From Owenia fusiformis (Eukaryota; Annelida; Polychaeta; Sabellida; Oweniidae), in NCBI GenBank assembly GCA_903813345.2, contig CAIIXF020000001.1, positions 14,155,915-14,219,914 of the forward strand: a stretch of 64,000 bases of DNA. Reading direction: 5' to 3'. How positions within the stretch are numbered: position 1 is the stretch's first letter; every line of letters begins with the position of its first letter. The translations under genes and the position numbers were made by a program. This document shows, piece by piece, positions 1-13,500 of the stretch. Below the pieces are notes generated by a model, which searched no databases, was not told the origin of the DNA, and saw nothing but the letters and a program-made list of their open reading frames with translations.

Positions 1-429
1 GATAGAGTACCAAAAGTTATATTAAAAAATTATAAACTTTTGCCATCAGTGTTTAAATTCATTATACTAAAATAACGCTGGGCTACGGGCTATACATGTA
101 TGTCTGGTGGAGTGAAGTTGCAAATGGAGGATGTTTGTTTATTTCCATATTTCTAAAGATACATGTATATGTGCACTAGGTTTACCAAGTTCTACTATAC
201 ATTATACAGGTTCATCGAGCAGTTTGCATGGCATTACATGTACAATGTACATTGCATGTACATTTGTATATTATAACCAGAAAACCCCTATAAACAAATA
301 TAGACCTCCATTTGCAACCTCACTGTACATAGCCTCTACATGTATTCCTTTGAAAGAAATAGCCTACAAGCTACAGTATGGGGAGGAAGGGTAGTGTGAA
401 AATATCAAGTTTATACTAAAGGCCTATAC

Positions 430-1249
430 CTTCTTCTTCATTGCTGCATTGGTCAGCCCAGAAAAGAAAACAAATGCCTCATCCTCAACATTTACACTGC
501 ACGCAGATATGAAGCTGCTCTTAAGTAGGGCTCTGCCCTTTTTTAGCGACGCAGCATCACTGACATCCATATTGTCTGTTGAGAGCCGGGATATGAAGTA
601 CGCCTTGATGATATCATTGGTGATGTTTGGCAGCTGACTCTTGTGCTGTGACGAGAGCGATTTGAACCCAGATTCAGGCCATTTCTCAATGGGGATAGTA
701 TCTTCCATGATGACAGCTGGAGCCCTAAAGTTTTCATTCTGGTCATAATATTCCAATCTAAAAATATAATAAAAATATTTGAAGGTACATTTGAGTAGAA
801 ACAAATAAAATGTGCAGTATGTGCAGTTTTTCCACGCCATTGACTGTGGGGTAGGTAAATCCCCGGTAACTCTCATGAGGAAAGAAATGAGGCGTACAGG
901 TAGGGCCATTTTTCATCATAACCATCCCCTGTGGAGTAGAATATGCTCTTGGAGCACATGTACTAGGTTTAGATATTAGTTTATGAAATATAGGAGTAAA
1001 TAAGAACATACCTTTTTAGCGTTTACATAGTCTAGGAGTTAAAGACAAATTGGCCTAAATCTGTAAATTCTCCAAAAATATTCATGAAATAAGCCGTCTC
1101 GGCAAATAGGAGACATATTTAAGCATAATTTCATAATTTTTGAAATCATACCTTTGTATTAGTACTTCCTTTCGGCCTTGTGTGCGAGCACCGCGTTTTT
1201 GTAATTCTAATTTAAGCTTATTCAGCGAAAATTTGCCATAGTTGTTCAT
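430..1249 (-). CDS. SAP-domain protein, 5' part (runs off left edge)
   Basis: Two coding exons fit in phase: 1249-1152 (ATG at 1249-1247, donor GTATGA) and 757-430 (acceptor TTTTTAG, donor GTATAG). The join falls in an arginine codon and gives 142 residues. Residues 7-35 match the SAP DNA-binding motif: leucine-rich helix, KRG turn, QGRKE, then LIQRLE, with the final RL made across the splice. The second exon has an aromatic and acidic stretch, then GFKSL, LPNI and YFISR motifs. From memory of animal genomes, this arrangement resembles large uncharacterised proteins that continue into a SWIM zinc finger and sometimes a YqaJ-type nuclease. That continuation would lie left of position 1, so function beyond the SAP motif is inference. 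The exit phase is 0, and no downstream exon is visible in 1-429. Confidence 0.62.
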
Positions 1250-2249
1250 TTTCACAGTAATTGTTTAGCGTATCCAAGAGACCGTTCGTGGGCGATAATA
1301 GGGTAATACGCCATCTATCGGCAAAATATGACGTTTTAATCCATTCCATCCGTTGGCGGAGAGAACAATTGAATTACGTCATAAATTTCTCACCTGAATG
1401 ATCCGACAAAGATAAAGACGATTCCCAGGATAATGGGGTTTAGCCTTGCTAAATCAAATGTAGTTAGTTGAATTTGAATATAAGTCAATCGGTATGAATT
1501 ACTTCCACTAAAGTTAGCGTCCCACAGTCTTTTAGAATCAAGGACGTCTATAGGCCTAGTACAAAGACCGTAAATAACGTGCTAAATCAACCGCGGTCGA
1601 TCGCAAAATAACTAACTATTAATTAAATTATCGCCTCATCTACCTGCTATTTTAAGTATTGATGTAAGTTAAAAGTAAACTTTTGTTTTTTTCATGTGCC
1701 GAGATTTAATTACGTATACGTTGTGTCAAATCATATCATTGAATCATATCGTCTTTTTTATCTTCATGTAGGCCTAAGATTGCCCATTATTAGGGCCCTT
1801 CTTTATTTTGATTTTTCATGTATGCAAACAGAAGCTCCGCCGATCGCCGATCGCGCACTTTGGCAATTCACTCAAGTAAAGGTGATCATCAAACGTTTGT
1901 AATCAACGGTTAATAATAAAAATCAGAAAGCCTTCTTTGTCGAATAAACTGTGCACGTCTGACTTGATTTAGTTAAAATACAATACGATAAGGCTCGAGT
2001 ACTATTGATGTACGTACAAGTTAATAAACGTCGCGCTCGGTACGTTGTTCTCGCTTGTTGATGTGTAATATAGTTTTGTCAACTCACGTTTCATCAGCAA
2101 GAAGTCGGCACTCGCGTACATAAAAGAGTTAAGCATACATATTAATGATCGTCATTATTGAATGGCGACATAAATAGCGCGATCGGGATGTACCCAATGT
2201 CTGCGGCAACAAGTACACCCTGGGTATAGTCTGTCACGTGACTTCATGG

Positions 2250-2514
2250 ATGACGTGTGCGCGAGTGATTCGCATTTCCTTTCGCTTGAGGTTTGTAATC
2301 ACACTTTTTACATGTTTTAAGATTTTGTATCTCTGTGAAACTTGTCCCGTACCATCAATGTCTGAAGACGATCTAATTCACCAAATATCTCATCCAAGCG
2401 TGTCCCGGTTAAAGAGAAATTCGCACTTTTGTGTCTCGCAAAATGACGTGTGCGCGAGTAAATCGAATTTTACGAAGGATGGGTACGGGACAAGTTTCAC
2501 AGAGATACAAAATC
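2250..2514. repeat. Inverted repeat with direct repeats
   Basis: Positions 2321-2356 and 2478-2514 are inverted copies of about 36 bases that differ by one inserted G, separated by a 121-base spacer. The motif ATGACGTGTGCGCGAGT also occurs as a direct repeat near 2249-2266 and 2442-2459. The structure suggests a small fold-back or MITE insertion. No target duplication was identified. Confidence 0.7.
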
Positions 2515-3422
2515 TGGCGACATATAACACGCCTGGGGACACGCCCCTTCGCACTCATTATTGCACACTTCCCGACATTGCGCATTGGTTGTGTTGCCAT
2601 TGGGCCAGTTGCACTCGGTTTTAAAAATTCTCGGATGTTAAGATATCTCTTATCAAACATTTTACCATGACGAATTAACAATTCATATATAAAAAATGTA
2701 AAAAGGGCAAAGAAAATATAACTAGACGAAGCCCATGCTCAAGCGAAAGGACACAACTAGGACGAAAGTCGTGCCAATAAAAAGCATAATCTAAAACGTT
2801 TTACATATAAGAGAATATACAATTTTACGAAGTAATAAAACGAACAAAAGTCATTTTTGAACTTATTAAACATAAATACAGAGTAATACGTATTTACAAA
2901 TATAAATAGTGCGACGAGAAACATTATATTATTTTGAGCAACATTAAATGTGACGTGTCGGTAACCATGTACACAATGATCAGGAAACAACTAGTGTTTA
3001 TATCACATCATATTTTTCATATGCTGTAAATGTAGAACATGCTTCATATGTGTGTTTTAGATTAATTAGTTTTACTATATTTTGAAAGAATTATAACAAT
3101 ATGACTTAGAAAAATTCAATCATTCATCGCCGTATACTTCATGATGCTGCGCGTAAAATTTGAGCGCCATTGTTTTCCCATGTCATAGAAACCATGACGT
3201 TACTAGCGCTCAAATATTTCAAATGCAATACGCTAAATCTCCCAACGATAAATGCCCGAAGATGCAAATATTTCTTCGTACATGAATGTTTAAATACATT
3301 CGTATTATTATTACATCATAATTATTCGTATTGATGGGTGTCTTTGAGTTTGAAAAACTACATTAATAATTAAGCAATAGTATCGTGCTGGGTATGCTGA
3401 CGGACCGGGTCCCACCTTTTAA

Positions 3423-3705
3423 TCCAGGAGGTTTGGATCCCAAGGACACAACTTGACATTTTCCAACAATGAATCCAATCTTGAAGGATGTCATGATTTT
3501 TGCTTCAAATCTTGAATCATGAATTTTAGTCTAATCACTTACAAAGAATTAGAAATACACAACATGTGATCAAGATTTTAGCTGGAATCTTTTGGATTTC
3601 TGATGATGAATTATTACAAATTTAATGTCAGACAATAATGACATTCTGACATTTTCATCGTTGGAAAATATCGAAATTGCATTCTGGGATCAAATCCTCC
3701 CTGAG
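3423..3705. repeat. MITE-like imperfect inverted repeat
   Basis: The left end (about 3423-3475, with GGAGGTTTGGATCCCA and later TTTTCCAACAATGAA) is matched in inverted orientation at about 3649-3705 (CATCGTTGGAAAA, then GGGATCAAATCCTCC). The arms are about 50 bases with several mismatches, and there is no coding content. This is probably a short non-autonomous DNA transposon. Confidence 0.55.
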
Positions 3706-4420
3706 TTTCACAGTCTCTTCAGTTTGTGGTCCAATTTTTCAATCAAAATTCCTCAATGATTTTAGCTAATTTTGAGGAAATTCTAAAATTCTTAAACATT
3801 TCCTAGGCTGCTAAGATAACCCTTGTATAGCCTTAACCCACAAAAATGAACCATAGTTACATTCTTCATTAAACACAAAATTATGAATACAATCAATAAA
3901 ATTTATATTTATTTTGCCCATTCTCAATATTATATACAAAACGAAAACAATGGTAAATCGTTCCAATATAATAAAAAGCTTATATAACAATACAATAACC
4001 CAATATATTTGATATAGAAGTTGGCATGTGGACTTATGAAACATCATGTCAAGTATCTCTAGATAGTGTAACTCCCCCAAAAATAAAATCATAGCCATCT
4101 GTAACTTACACTACATGTATAATGGTTCTTGAATTCTTAGAATGCATAAATTTCATTAGGCCTAATTTTTCAAAAATCTAGGTCTATACAAATTTGGTCA
4201 TACACTTTGAAACCTGGGATGTTCCCTCCTCTGATCTTACTTCTGACAAAACAATATTATTTAAATAAATAGATTTAATTCTATCAGCTATCTAGGGTTC
4301 AATCAGTCCTGAATTCCTAGGTTTCAGCATCCATGGCAGCAGTTTGCCTTTGCATGATTTTCGCAATTTCTCTCTGTTCAAACATGTGTGATATACTATA
4401 CTAGTAAGATTAAGGACCTA

Positions 4421-4426
4421 TTTATT
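4421..4426 (-). promoter_or_regulatory. Candidate polyadenylation signal of the zinc-finger gene
   Basis: TTTATT on the plus strand reads AATAAA on the minus strand, about 165 bases after the zinc-finger stop codon. It is the most obvious canonical signal downstream of that gene. Confidence 0.5.
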
Positions 4427-4591
4427 GATGAGGAATAGTGCATTCACTTTAAATCAAGTTTAACTGCATATAATGCAATACGTTATTCTTCCTCTTATAA
4501 ACAGGTTCTGAAGCATAAATCCTTTAATTAAAGACTCATTGGGATTTGTGTGCATTAAATCCCATAATTATCAATTATTGAAGCCATCTCT

Positions 4592-7500
4592 CTATGGTTG
4601 CATGGCACACAGAACTTGTGCAGCTTCCAAGGCTTCTTTATCATTAGTTCCTTTCTCTTCATTATTAACCTCCATAACAACTACATTTTGACCACATGAT
4701 TTTTCAACTAACATCGTCTCACCACTGTCATTTTCAACTAATACATATTCTGTATTAGTGACATTATCTATATTAGATTGTGTCCAATCAGAGTTTTCAT
4801 TCTCCTCAACTTGTACATGTCCATCAATGATAACTGTCCCATCCTCTTGGACATGTACTTCATTTGTGGCAATGGGGTCTGCTTGAGCACCAGCTGCTTG
4901 GTTAGGGTCTTGAACATATTGGTCCTCCTGGAAAAATCAAAAAAATCAGTTTCAAGGTTGAGCATTTTTTCAAAATTTTGATCATTGTATGTCAAAGATG
5001 ACATTTTAGAGTCTCTACGGCATTTGAAGAGGCCTACTGATTTCCAATTGAGGATAAATGGGGGGGGGGGGTTGAAAGCAATCACGGTTAAATGAATTCC
5101 TCCCACTGAAAACATAAATCCACTGTGAATAACCCAAATGCCAGTAGGTAGGTAGGTAGTTACCAGTTTCACTCATTCGGGTCAATTAACATGGCAGATT
5201 TAGAAGAGAGTTCCCATGAACTTGATCAGTTTTCAGTTTCCACTATAAGAAAATATTACATTTTCATAAAAACAATTAAACCACATTTCTAGACATAATT
5301 TTACATGTAGATTTCAAATATGATATCACTTTGAAGAAATTTTGTAAATCGAGATTATTATCGAGATTATTTCTACTTGCATCTAGTATATTCCTTGATG
5401 CGTTTCAACCTGTACTGTTTTTTCACAAAATAAATATTCTATTCTTCTACAGTGAATAAGACTAAAAATGATGATGAATCATACCATGACAGGTACATCA
5501 AAACTGATGAAGCCCCCAGTCTGAACAAGCTGGACACGTTCTTTAACCAGTTGAGACCATTCCTCCATATCGAGTGCTCCAGGCATGGTAAGTCCCATCT
5601 CTTCTTCCTCACAAACAGTCACACCTAAAATAAGATTAACCATCTAGTTTTTCAAATGGAAAATTTATATTGCTTCTAAATAACAGTAAATCATTAAGGG
5701 GAATCCCCATATCCAGTCTACGTTATGTCACCACCATTTGTTACAGACACGAACTGTCAATCGCCGACACAAAAAATGAAGACCACGACAAGTCACCACT
5801 TTTTGGTGGTGACATAACAAGCCTAAAAACCTGGGGATCCATTTGTGTGTTATGTGTTTGTATAAATATGTGTATATGGGGAGAGATACAATGTATTGCA
5901 AGAGTACAGCCAAGTTACACACTGATGATTTGTGAGAGTTGGAGACTTACCAGTTCTCTCTTTAACCTGCTTAACTATGCCATCCAGTTTCTCAGCATAA
6001 TGCACACTCTTCTCCTCCCTGTCCTTCAACTCTGCCTCACTCAGACCTTCACATGCTTGGATATGTTGATCTGGAACACCAGGATAAACAGGAACTGAGG
6101 TGTCATATTCATTATATTCATGCTATTTATATTTTTGTGGAAGTGCACTTGCTATTGTGCAGGAAATAAAAATGTGAAAATAAAGGATAACAAGCTGACA
6201 ACAACATCATACATTTTTTAGGTACTATAAAAACTTTAATAACTCCTGTTGTTTGCGAATGGGCAAGAGGAAACATATATTGTGATACAAGTTTCAATTT
6301 CTGACTGAGACAAAATAATTTTCTTATGTTCAAACACTCTACATTGGGTGACACCTAAATTTTGTATATTCTGAAAATACATGTACATCCTTTACTTACC
6401 ATAAAATAGCACATACTGCATACATTTTGAACAAAACTTCCTCCTCGAGCTGTTGATGTTGTTTGTTCGAGGCTTCACAATGTTCATGTGTGATGTAGTC
6501 ACATGTCTCCACACCAATAGCTTAGTGTAACCCTTATAATTGCAATCTGAAATGTAAATTGAGCTTAAAGGCCACATGGAACATGAAAACATCTAATCAC
6601 CCAAATATTACTTCTCAAAAGCATAAAAATACTTTGAGACATTTAAAAATAGTAATGGAGATAAATATCATAATTTAAAGAGCAAGATGGCCACTATACT
6701 CTAGTAGCTCATGCTGGTTGAGTATGCACTTCTATGTCCAGAGATTTTCTCTTCAGAAATCATCTATGTGAAGGTCATTGATCAATTTTGGCTTGGTAAC
6801 ATATTTGCCACTGAAGGCGAAATGGGTCAAATGGCCACGCCCTTTTTTATGCGAATACTCCCCCCCCCATTTTTGTATCTCCGGAACCGTTGGACATAGA
6901 AGGTTGTGTGACCACTCAAAATGCCCGGAATGGCCACATTATAGGGGGTAAATAATACATATGTATTTAAAAAAGTCAATGGTTCTCAAGATATTTGCCA
7001 AAAACTGATTTTAGCATGTTACGCACAACAGTTTTCATCTATCCTACATCATTTAAGACTGAATCCGCAGCCTCTATCTAGTCAGATCAGTGAAGGAAAC
7101 AAACTTTTTTGGTTGAGTTGGCCAAGAGGTCTTAGGTGAATGGGTACCCTAAACCACGAGGTTGCGAGTTTGAGACACGTGTGCTCCATATGTTCATTCT
7201 TTTATGAATACCATATCTAGTATCTACAAGGAATGCTGATGTATTATGAGTATTGAATATCGATTGAGTTTAATTAGAAACCACGAGGTTGTGAGTTTGA
7301 GACACATGTGCTCCTTGTGTTCATTCTTTAATGACTACTAGTATCTACAACTAGTTATCACTAGTTTTCATGTTATGTGTGGCTATCAATTGAGTTTATT
7401 TATGCGGATTTCTACACTTTGTGCCTTTACTATATCCATGCCAGTATGGCTATAAAGCGGGTTTACGAAAAACACCGACTGCCGACCACCGACCACCGAC

Positions 7501-10500
7501 CAGTCACTCTCCACAGTTGGGTATGTGGTCGGTGGTCGGCTGACGGTCTTTTACATAAAGATGAAAAAATGCAAAATTAGAAGTAAAACTAAAACTGGGA
7601 ATCCAATGACTATAGTACCTTTACTAGGTCGTGATTTAAAAACGTATAATTTATCATTTCAAATCACGATGAAAACGTTACATCGTCGTGGTGTGTTATG
7701 TCATATTTTTAAGTGATGTTTCAGTTGTTAGAAGACCAATTTCATCCTGGTTACCCTACTATCACACCAAACTAGTTCTCACTACGTTCTCGAAAACGGG
7801 CTTAAAATGTGCACGAACGGATTTGACGTACTAAGAACCCACTAAGAACCGTTTGGGATCTGTTTACAAACTTCATGAAACTACTAGAACGAGTAGGTCC
7901 TCCAGCACTTAGAGCATGCTCAACATTTTCTGGTGATCGTCAAAACGTTGCCAAATCGGTTTTAAACTGTGTGCGAACTGAATGATTGTAGCTACAATGT
8001 TCTACGGTCTGTTTACGAACATCATGGACTTTCCCGGACGGGGTATGTGATTTAGAATTTTGAATCGATTCAAAATTCGATGGCGACCATACCGTTCTGT
8101 AATCAGGTCATGATGACCTTCTAGACTAAGGGACGGTTTATACTACGTTGCACACCGACGTGGTGCGACCTGAACGAACTGCGAATGAGATGGACGTATT
8201 GAAGACTGTTTATGAACGAAGTAGCTAATCATTTTAGACATATATCCCGACCGCAGCCAGATTGAGCCCGTTTTACGACATTTCCTAGGACTGGCAAGAA
8301 CGGGTAAGAACTAGTTTGGTGTGATAGGGGGGTAAGTCACTTTGGAAAAAAATGCACGTAACATTGCATTAAGTTCATTCATATGAAACGCAATAACAAA
8401 AACACACAAACATCGTCGATGTTGACATCGTAACGTTATGTTTGATTTCTCAGTTGTTAAACGTCAACTGGTAAATCTACATTTGATATGACAAAAAAAG
8501 CTTTCTAATGGTGTACTGAAATGGTAAGTCACTTTTAATCCCGATAAGAGAACGCATGTAGCATTATATCGTGTTCAGAATTCAGTAGGCTATGACGATA
8601 ACAAATCATTTTTGTTTTGAAATTGTTAAATTTCATTAAAAAGAAACGATAGGTTGGTTAATGATAGGTTAGGACCTAAGGCAGGACAATTAATCGAGAG
8701 GAGACGGTCACGCCCAATTTGTTTGCTTGCCATTCGTTGCAAGGTACAAAATCGGTAAAACGTTGCCTAGTCCAACGATTGACATTCAAAATCAAATTAT
8801 TAATATTTTAAGGCTACAAATATGTTCGGTCTTTTACATGATATGGTCGGTCTTTTACACATTTTCTTCAAACCCTGTTTTGAGGCTACCAGTGGAAAAC
8901 ACCGACCGGTCGGTGGGGTCGGTCTCTTTCGTAAACCCCTATAAAGCAACAGATGATGGTATTACACCTGTAATACTACCAGTTCCATGCAGGCCTGATG
9001 ACCTACCTCCTCCATGCAAATGCCCAACACCCTGCATTAGTTCCAAGACATGCACCTGCAGAGCAATGGACATAAAATGTGTTGTGTTTTGTGGATGTAG
9101 TAAAGGCACAAAGTGTAAAAATCCGCATAAATAAACTCAATTGATAGCCACATTTAACATGAAAACTAGTGATAACTAGTTGTAGATACTAGTTCTCATT
9201 AAAGAATGAACACAAGGAGCACATGTGTCTCAAACTCACAACCTCGTGGTTTATAATTAAACTCAATCGATATTCAATACTCATAATACATCAGCATTCC
9301 TTGTAGATACTAGATATGGTACTCATAAAAGAATGAACATACGGAGCACACATGTCTCAAACTCGCAACCTCGTGGTAAGTTTGTTTCCTTCGCTGATCT
9401 GACTAGATAGAGGCTGCGGATTCAGTCTTAAATGATGCAGGATATATGAAAACTGTTGTGCGTAACATGCTAAAATCAGTTTTTGGCAAATATCTTGAGA
9501 ACCATTGACTTTTTTAAATACATATGTATTATTGACCCCCTATAATGTGGCCATTCCGGGCATTTTGAGTGGTCACACAACCTTCTATGTCCAACGGTTC
9601 CGGAGATACAAAAATGGGGGGGGAGTATTCGCATAAAAAAGGGCGTGGCCATTTGACCTATTTCGCCTTCAGTGGCAAATATGTTACCAAGCCAAAATTG
9701 ATCAATGACCTTCACATAGATGATTTCTGAAGAGAAAATCTCTGGACATAGAAGTGCATACTCAACCAGCATGAGCTACTAGAGTACTATGTAATTTAGA
9801 CACAGCTTGCCCAAAAGTTGTCAGATCTTGGCACTTAAAGCCTGCTCTTGCAAGTATTCAAATTGAACAGTAACATGGTTTTCCTTGACTTTTGATAACA
9901 AAATTTATATGGTGCCCATTCACCCACCCAGACACACATATGCTAATCCATCGACACAAGATGACAACAACATAGCACTTTTTCAAAGTGTGATAATAAA
10001 AAAGTTGTTGGTCGATAGCATGAGTGTTAATATAACCTAATTTATCATATAGCATTTTCAACTTTATTTACAAGTTTTGAAACAATAGTTTAAAATATTA
10101 AAATCATAAGAAATCCCCGGGAATAGTTCTGATAATAATAGTTCTGATATACAGGATTTTGGCTGATATGAGATGCAATACGGGACCTGATATGATGAGA
10201 ATATGAAGGAATATAAAGTTAAATAATGACAAGATTTACCTTCTACAGGGCAAGGAACATTTTTGTAGGTATCTTTGTCATGAGTTTTTTCATGTTTTGA
10301 GACATCTCCCTTGTGCAGGAATAACTTGTCACACAAGGAGCACTGATACTTTGGTGAGCAATGGTACTCATTCTCATGCCTCTTCCAACCTAAAAAAATT
10401 AATCAAAGGAAACAGATTGCAAAACATACGCATATTATAGGCTAAGATGAGGCCCAAGTAAATATTTGCATGTTGTCTGGTAACATCATATAGAAACTCC

Positions 10501-13500
10501 ACTGGGTATAGGACAAAGCAGTTATGTACAGCCGTTTTGGATATGGGGTTTATCCCTCGTGAGATACATGTATGCACATCTACCTTCAGTCCCCACGGTT
10601 CCTCAGGTAGATATGCATTTATCCATCTGGATAAACCTCATATCCAAAACCTCCCAGTACACAACCCTTATTTATTACATATCAAATTAAGTCCCTCCCT
10701 CTCTTGGAAATGGTAACGAAGCATTTATTGATTTTGTCAAATTACTTTTTATTGAAATGCATTTATGTTGATTCTTATAAGAAAGCAAAGAGCTTTTGCA
10801 CCCCTCCCCTAAATGTAATTGGATTGTTATCCATTATATACATTTTTCATTCACAAGTATTTTGTTGTTATCCACACAAATTATGTATTTTTTATATTTA
10901 TTAATTTCACCAAGAATACTGCAGATTTGGGTGGCAGTGCAATAGGATTTTCAGCCACATTATTACTGTACTCAACCAGGCACTGAACCCAACTTACTAT
11001 GTTTAGATACGAAACCCTGGCTGCACACTTTACATTTATATTGCTTGTCTTTGGTGTGAGCCGAGGCCATATGTTCATGGTAGGAGGCTGTCCTGCTGAA
11101 TGATTTGCCACAAACGAGACACTTCTGGACTTGGGAGTTCTCATGGATGATGCGGATGTGATTATGAAGAGAGTTCTGGGACTTGAAGTATTTAGCGCAA
11201 TTACCACACTGTAACATAGAAATGTTTTACATTAGCTGCACATATTAAGCTAGAATTCTGAATTCACTTCAATCAGTCAATATAATACAAGAATGAAGCA
11301 TTCGATGAATGGTTCTTGAGATATCATGATGGTAGATAAGTAAGTGTATTATAATCAACCATACCTTTCATGAACATATTTTGATAATTTAACTTTAAAA
11401 GAGACTATATAGCAGGACTAAACCTACAGTCCTACAATGATTTATTAAATTTCTTTTAGTTGAAAGTGTTTGATGTAAAATATTACAGATGATGTATTAA
11501 TCATTGTCAAAAGAGGCAGATGGACATACACAGAGATGGTAATGATTTCATATTTAATGGAATCATTTTATTTACATATACGAAAGTTCATCTACCTACC
11601 TGGAAGTTTTTCTCCTTGGTATGTACTGAGCCATGTCTCATTACATCATGGGGTTTACCAATGAACATGCATCCCTCCACCTGGCAAGCCTTCTTAGGGT
11701 GACTGGACTTGACATGCTCGACCATCTCTTCTTTCGTCTTGAACACCTGATTGCAAGTCTTACACAAAACAACCTTGTCAGGGTGGTCACTCAAAACATG
11801 GTTTATCAGCTCTGGTCTGAACACAAATTGAACATCACATATTGGGCAGATAAGCTCCTTAAGTTCTTTCCTGTGTATTTTCACACATATCTTTGATGTT
11901 TGGGTGATTGGTACATTACTGTCTGTATTTCCAAGCTCTATAGGTCTAGACTCTACTATTATTGTATCATTTTCTACATTTCTTCCATCAATTCTTTCCT
12001 GTTTAGCTCTGATGTATTCCTCTTGTTTGTTCGTGTTTATGGATTCTATGGCTTGAGATGTTTCAATGTCTACTTTACAAGCAACTGTTTCTGGAACGTC
12101 ATTTTCAGTCAACTGTTCAACTGTTTTAATAGCATCAGGCTCATCTGGGGACTTCTCAGGAACCTCAACCTTACATACCACTTTAGCAGCTTCATCCTGA
12201 ATTAAACATACGACGTATATATTGAAATTGTAGGAGAGACTATTACAATCTCACAAAAAGTTGGGAAATAGAATGATTCATGGAGTCAATATTTATATGA
12301 AAATACAAGCTTTTGACCCTTAAGCTTGCTCCTGGCATTTTATTTTGGTTTGATGATGCATTTTTATGTACAAAATACTGCAATCATTTCCATTATGAAC
12401 AAAACTAGCATTAAAAATAAAACAATGTTTTAAATATGATTCAAACCTTGCACTTTGTGTTGTCTGTATCATTCTTGCTCTCTAATGACTTATGGTATTC
12501 ATCTATAATTTGCTGTGCTTCTGGTAAAGTGTTAGATTCCCAGGTTCTGCCATCTGGACCAATCACCATAAATCGTGTAGTCTCATTTTCTACTTCCACA
12601 GTTACTATAACTGGTTCACTGATCTCACCGATAATCTCTGCAAATATTGATATTCAATATAAGTTATTTAATTCTCGACATAGGCTTATCAGTATTAGGT
12701 AGGAATAGTTTTGGCACTCTATGCATATTTGCAATTGCATTCTTCAAATCATGCCACTTTCCTAACTAAATTCATTAAGGATTGTTACAATGCTCTCAGT
12801 ACACATATCATAACTTATAACAGAGCATGCCACATGCCCAAGCCTAAACTTTTTCATATATTCTACCATACCCTGGGCTTATTCATTTAAAGAGTTTTAT
12901 TTTCAAACTTTCTCATAAAAATAATTTGCAGATTTGTCAATTTCCTTGGAAAAATTTGTCAATTTCCTTGGAAAAATCTTTCAATCCCCACTCTCCATAT
13001 TTTTTCATCATACTACAGGTGTGAATGTTATGGAAATCCACTTTACTAATTAGAATCAATCCTTATATTATTACTACATTGCATGTGCATGATGAACCTT
13101 CTGGGAAACGTCACGTCATATTACCATTATCTTATAAGACTTGTATAAGTGTTTTGTTATCATAACAGCTATAACTTCCATTTATTTTGATCTACTGCCT
13201 AACCAGAAAAATGGCACCTCCCTGGAGAAGCAAACCCCATTGAACAAGACATATCATATCAAATCACTCCTCATATTGAAATTAGCATGATAGAAAGGTT
13301 TGCAAAACTTACATCCATGAAGTGGCATGCAATACAAACTGGGCAATTTTATGTTCACGAGACACTGCAGACATTTTGATTTCAGCAAGTTTGGAGAAAA
13401 CCTGTTGGGTAGACTAGCTTTACATACAGTTTGCATAAACCATGAAAGAGGCACAAGGCATATATAAGAAGAAAAGGAACAAAAAATTGTGGAAATATGT

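Larger units (their letters stand above)
1250..4420. other. Intergenic region, no gene seen
   Basis: This stretch lies between the 5' end of the SAP gene and the 3' end of the zinc-finger gene. Short open frames here lack splice partners and family motifs. It holds an imperfect inverted repeat at 2321-2514 and a MITE-like inverted repeat at 3423-3705. The first 300 bases or so next to 1249 presumably include the SAP-gene promoter, but no TATA box was identified. Confidence 0.5.
6697..9786. mobile_element. Long fold-back element, 3.1 kb with about 0.7 kb arms
   Basis: The left arm (6697 to about 7440) recurs inverted at about 9098-9786. It keeps shared features such as CTCTAGTAGCTCATGCTGG at the tip, a poly-C tract next to TTTTTGTATCTCCGGAACCG, and CCACGAGGTTGCGAGTTTGA. 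Both tips are flanked by TA (TA|CTCTAG and CTAGAG|TA), a possible TA target duplication. The left arm has an extra direct repeat (about 7155-7200 and 7278-7324), also mirrored on the right. The centre contains GACCGACC-like clusters at both inner edges, a nested MITE (7757-8332) and a cysteine-rich reading frame (8941-9134). It lies in the zinc-finger intron between exons 7 and 6. No transposase is recognisable, so it is probably non-autonomous. Confidence 0.8.

Noticed and set aside
836..962. Minus-strand open segment rich in Pro, Thr and His (GPTCTPHFFPHESY) between the two SAP exons
   Set aside because: Its acceptor fits exon 1 in phase, but no available donor joins it to exon 757-430 in frame. 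Direct splicing of exon 1 to exon 2 completes the SAP motif. It could be a rare alternative exon.
8727..8940. Upstream part of the Cys-rich frame in the fold-back element
   Set aside because: No start-site support and sequence overlapping repeat cores; only the Cys-rich tail resembles protein.
13313..13376. Minus-strand ATG frame ending in a GTAAGT donor, a possible alternative first exon of the zinc-finger gene
   Set aside because: Exit phase 2 does not match any downstream exon, and the peptide has no recognisable feature.
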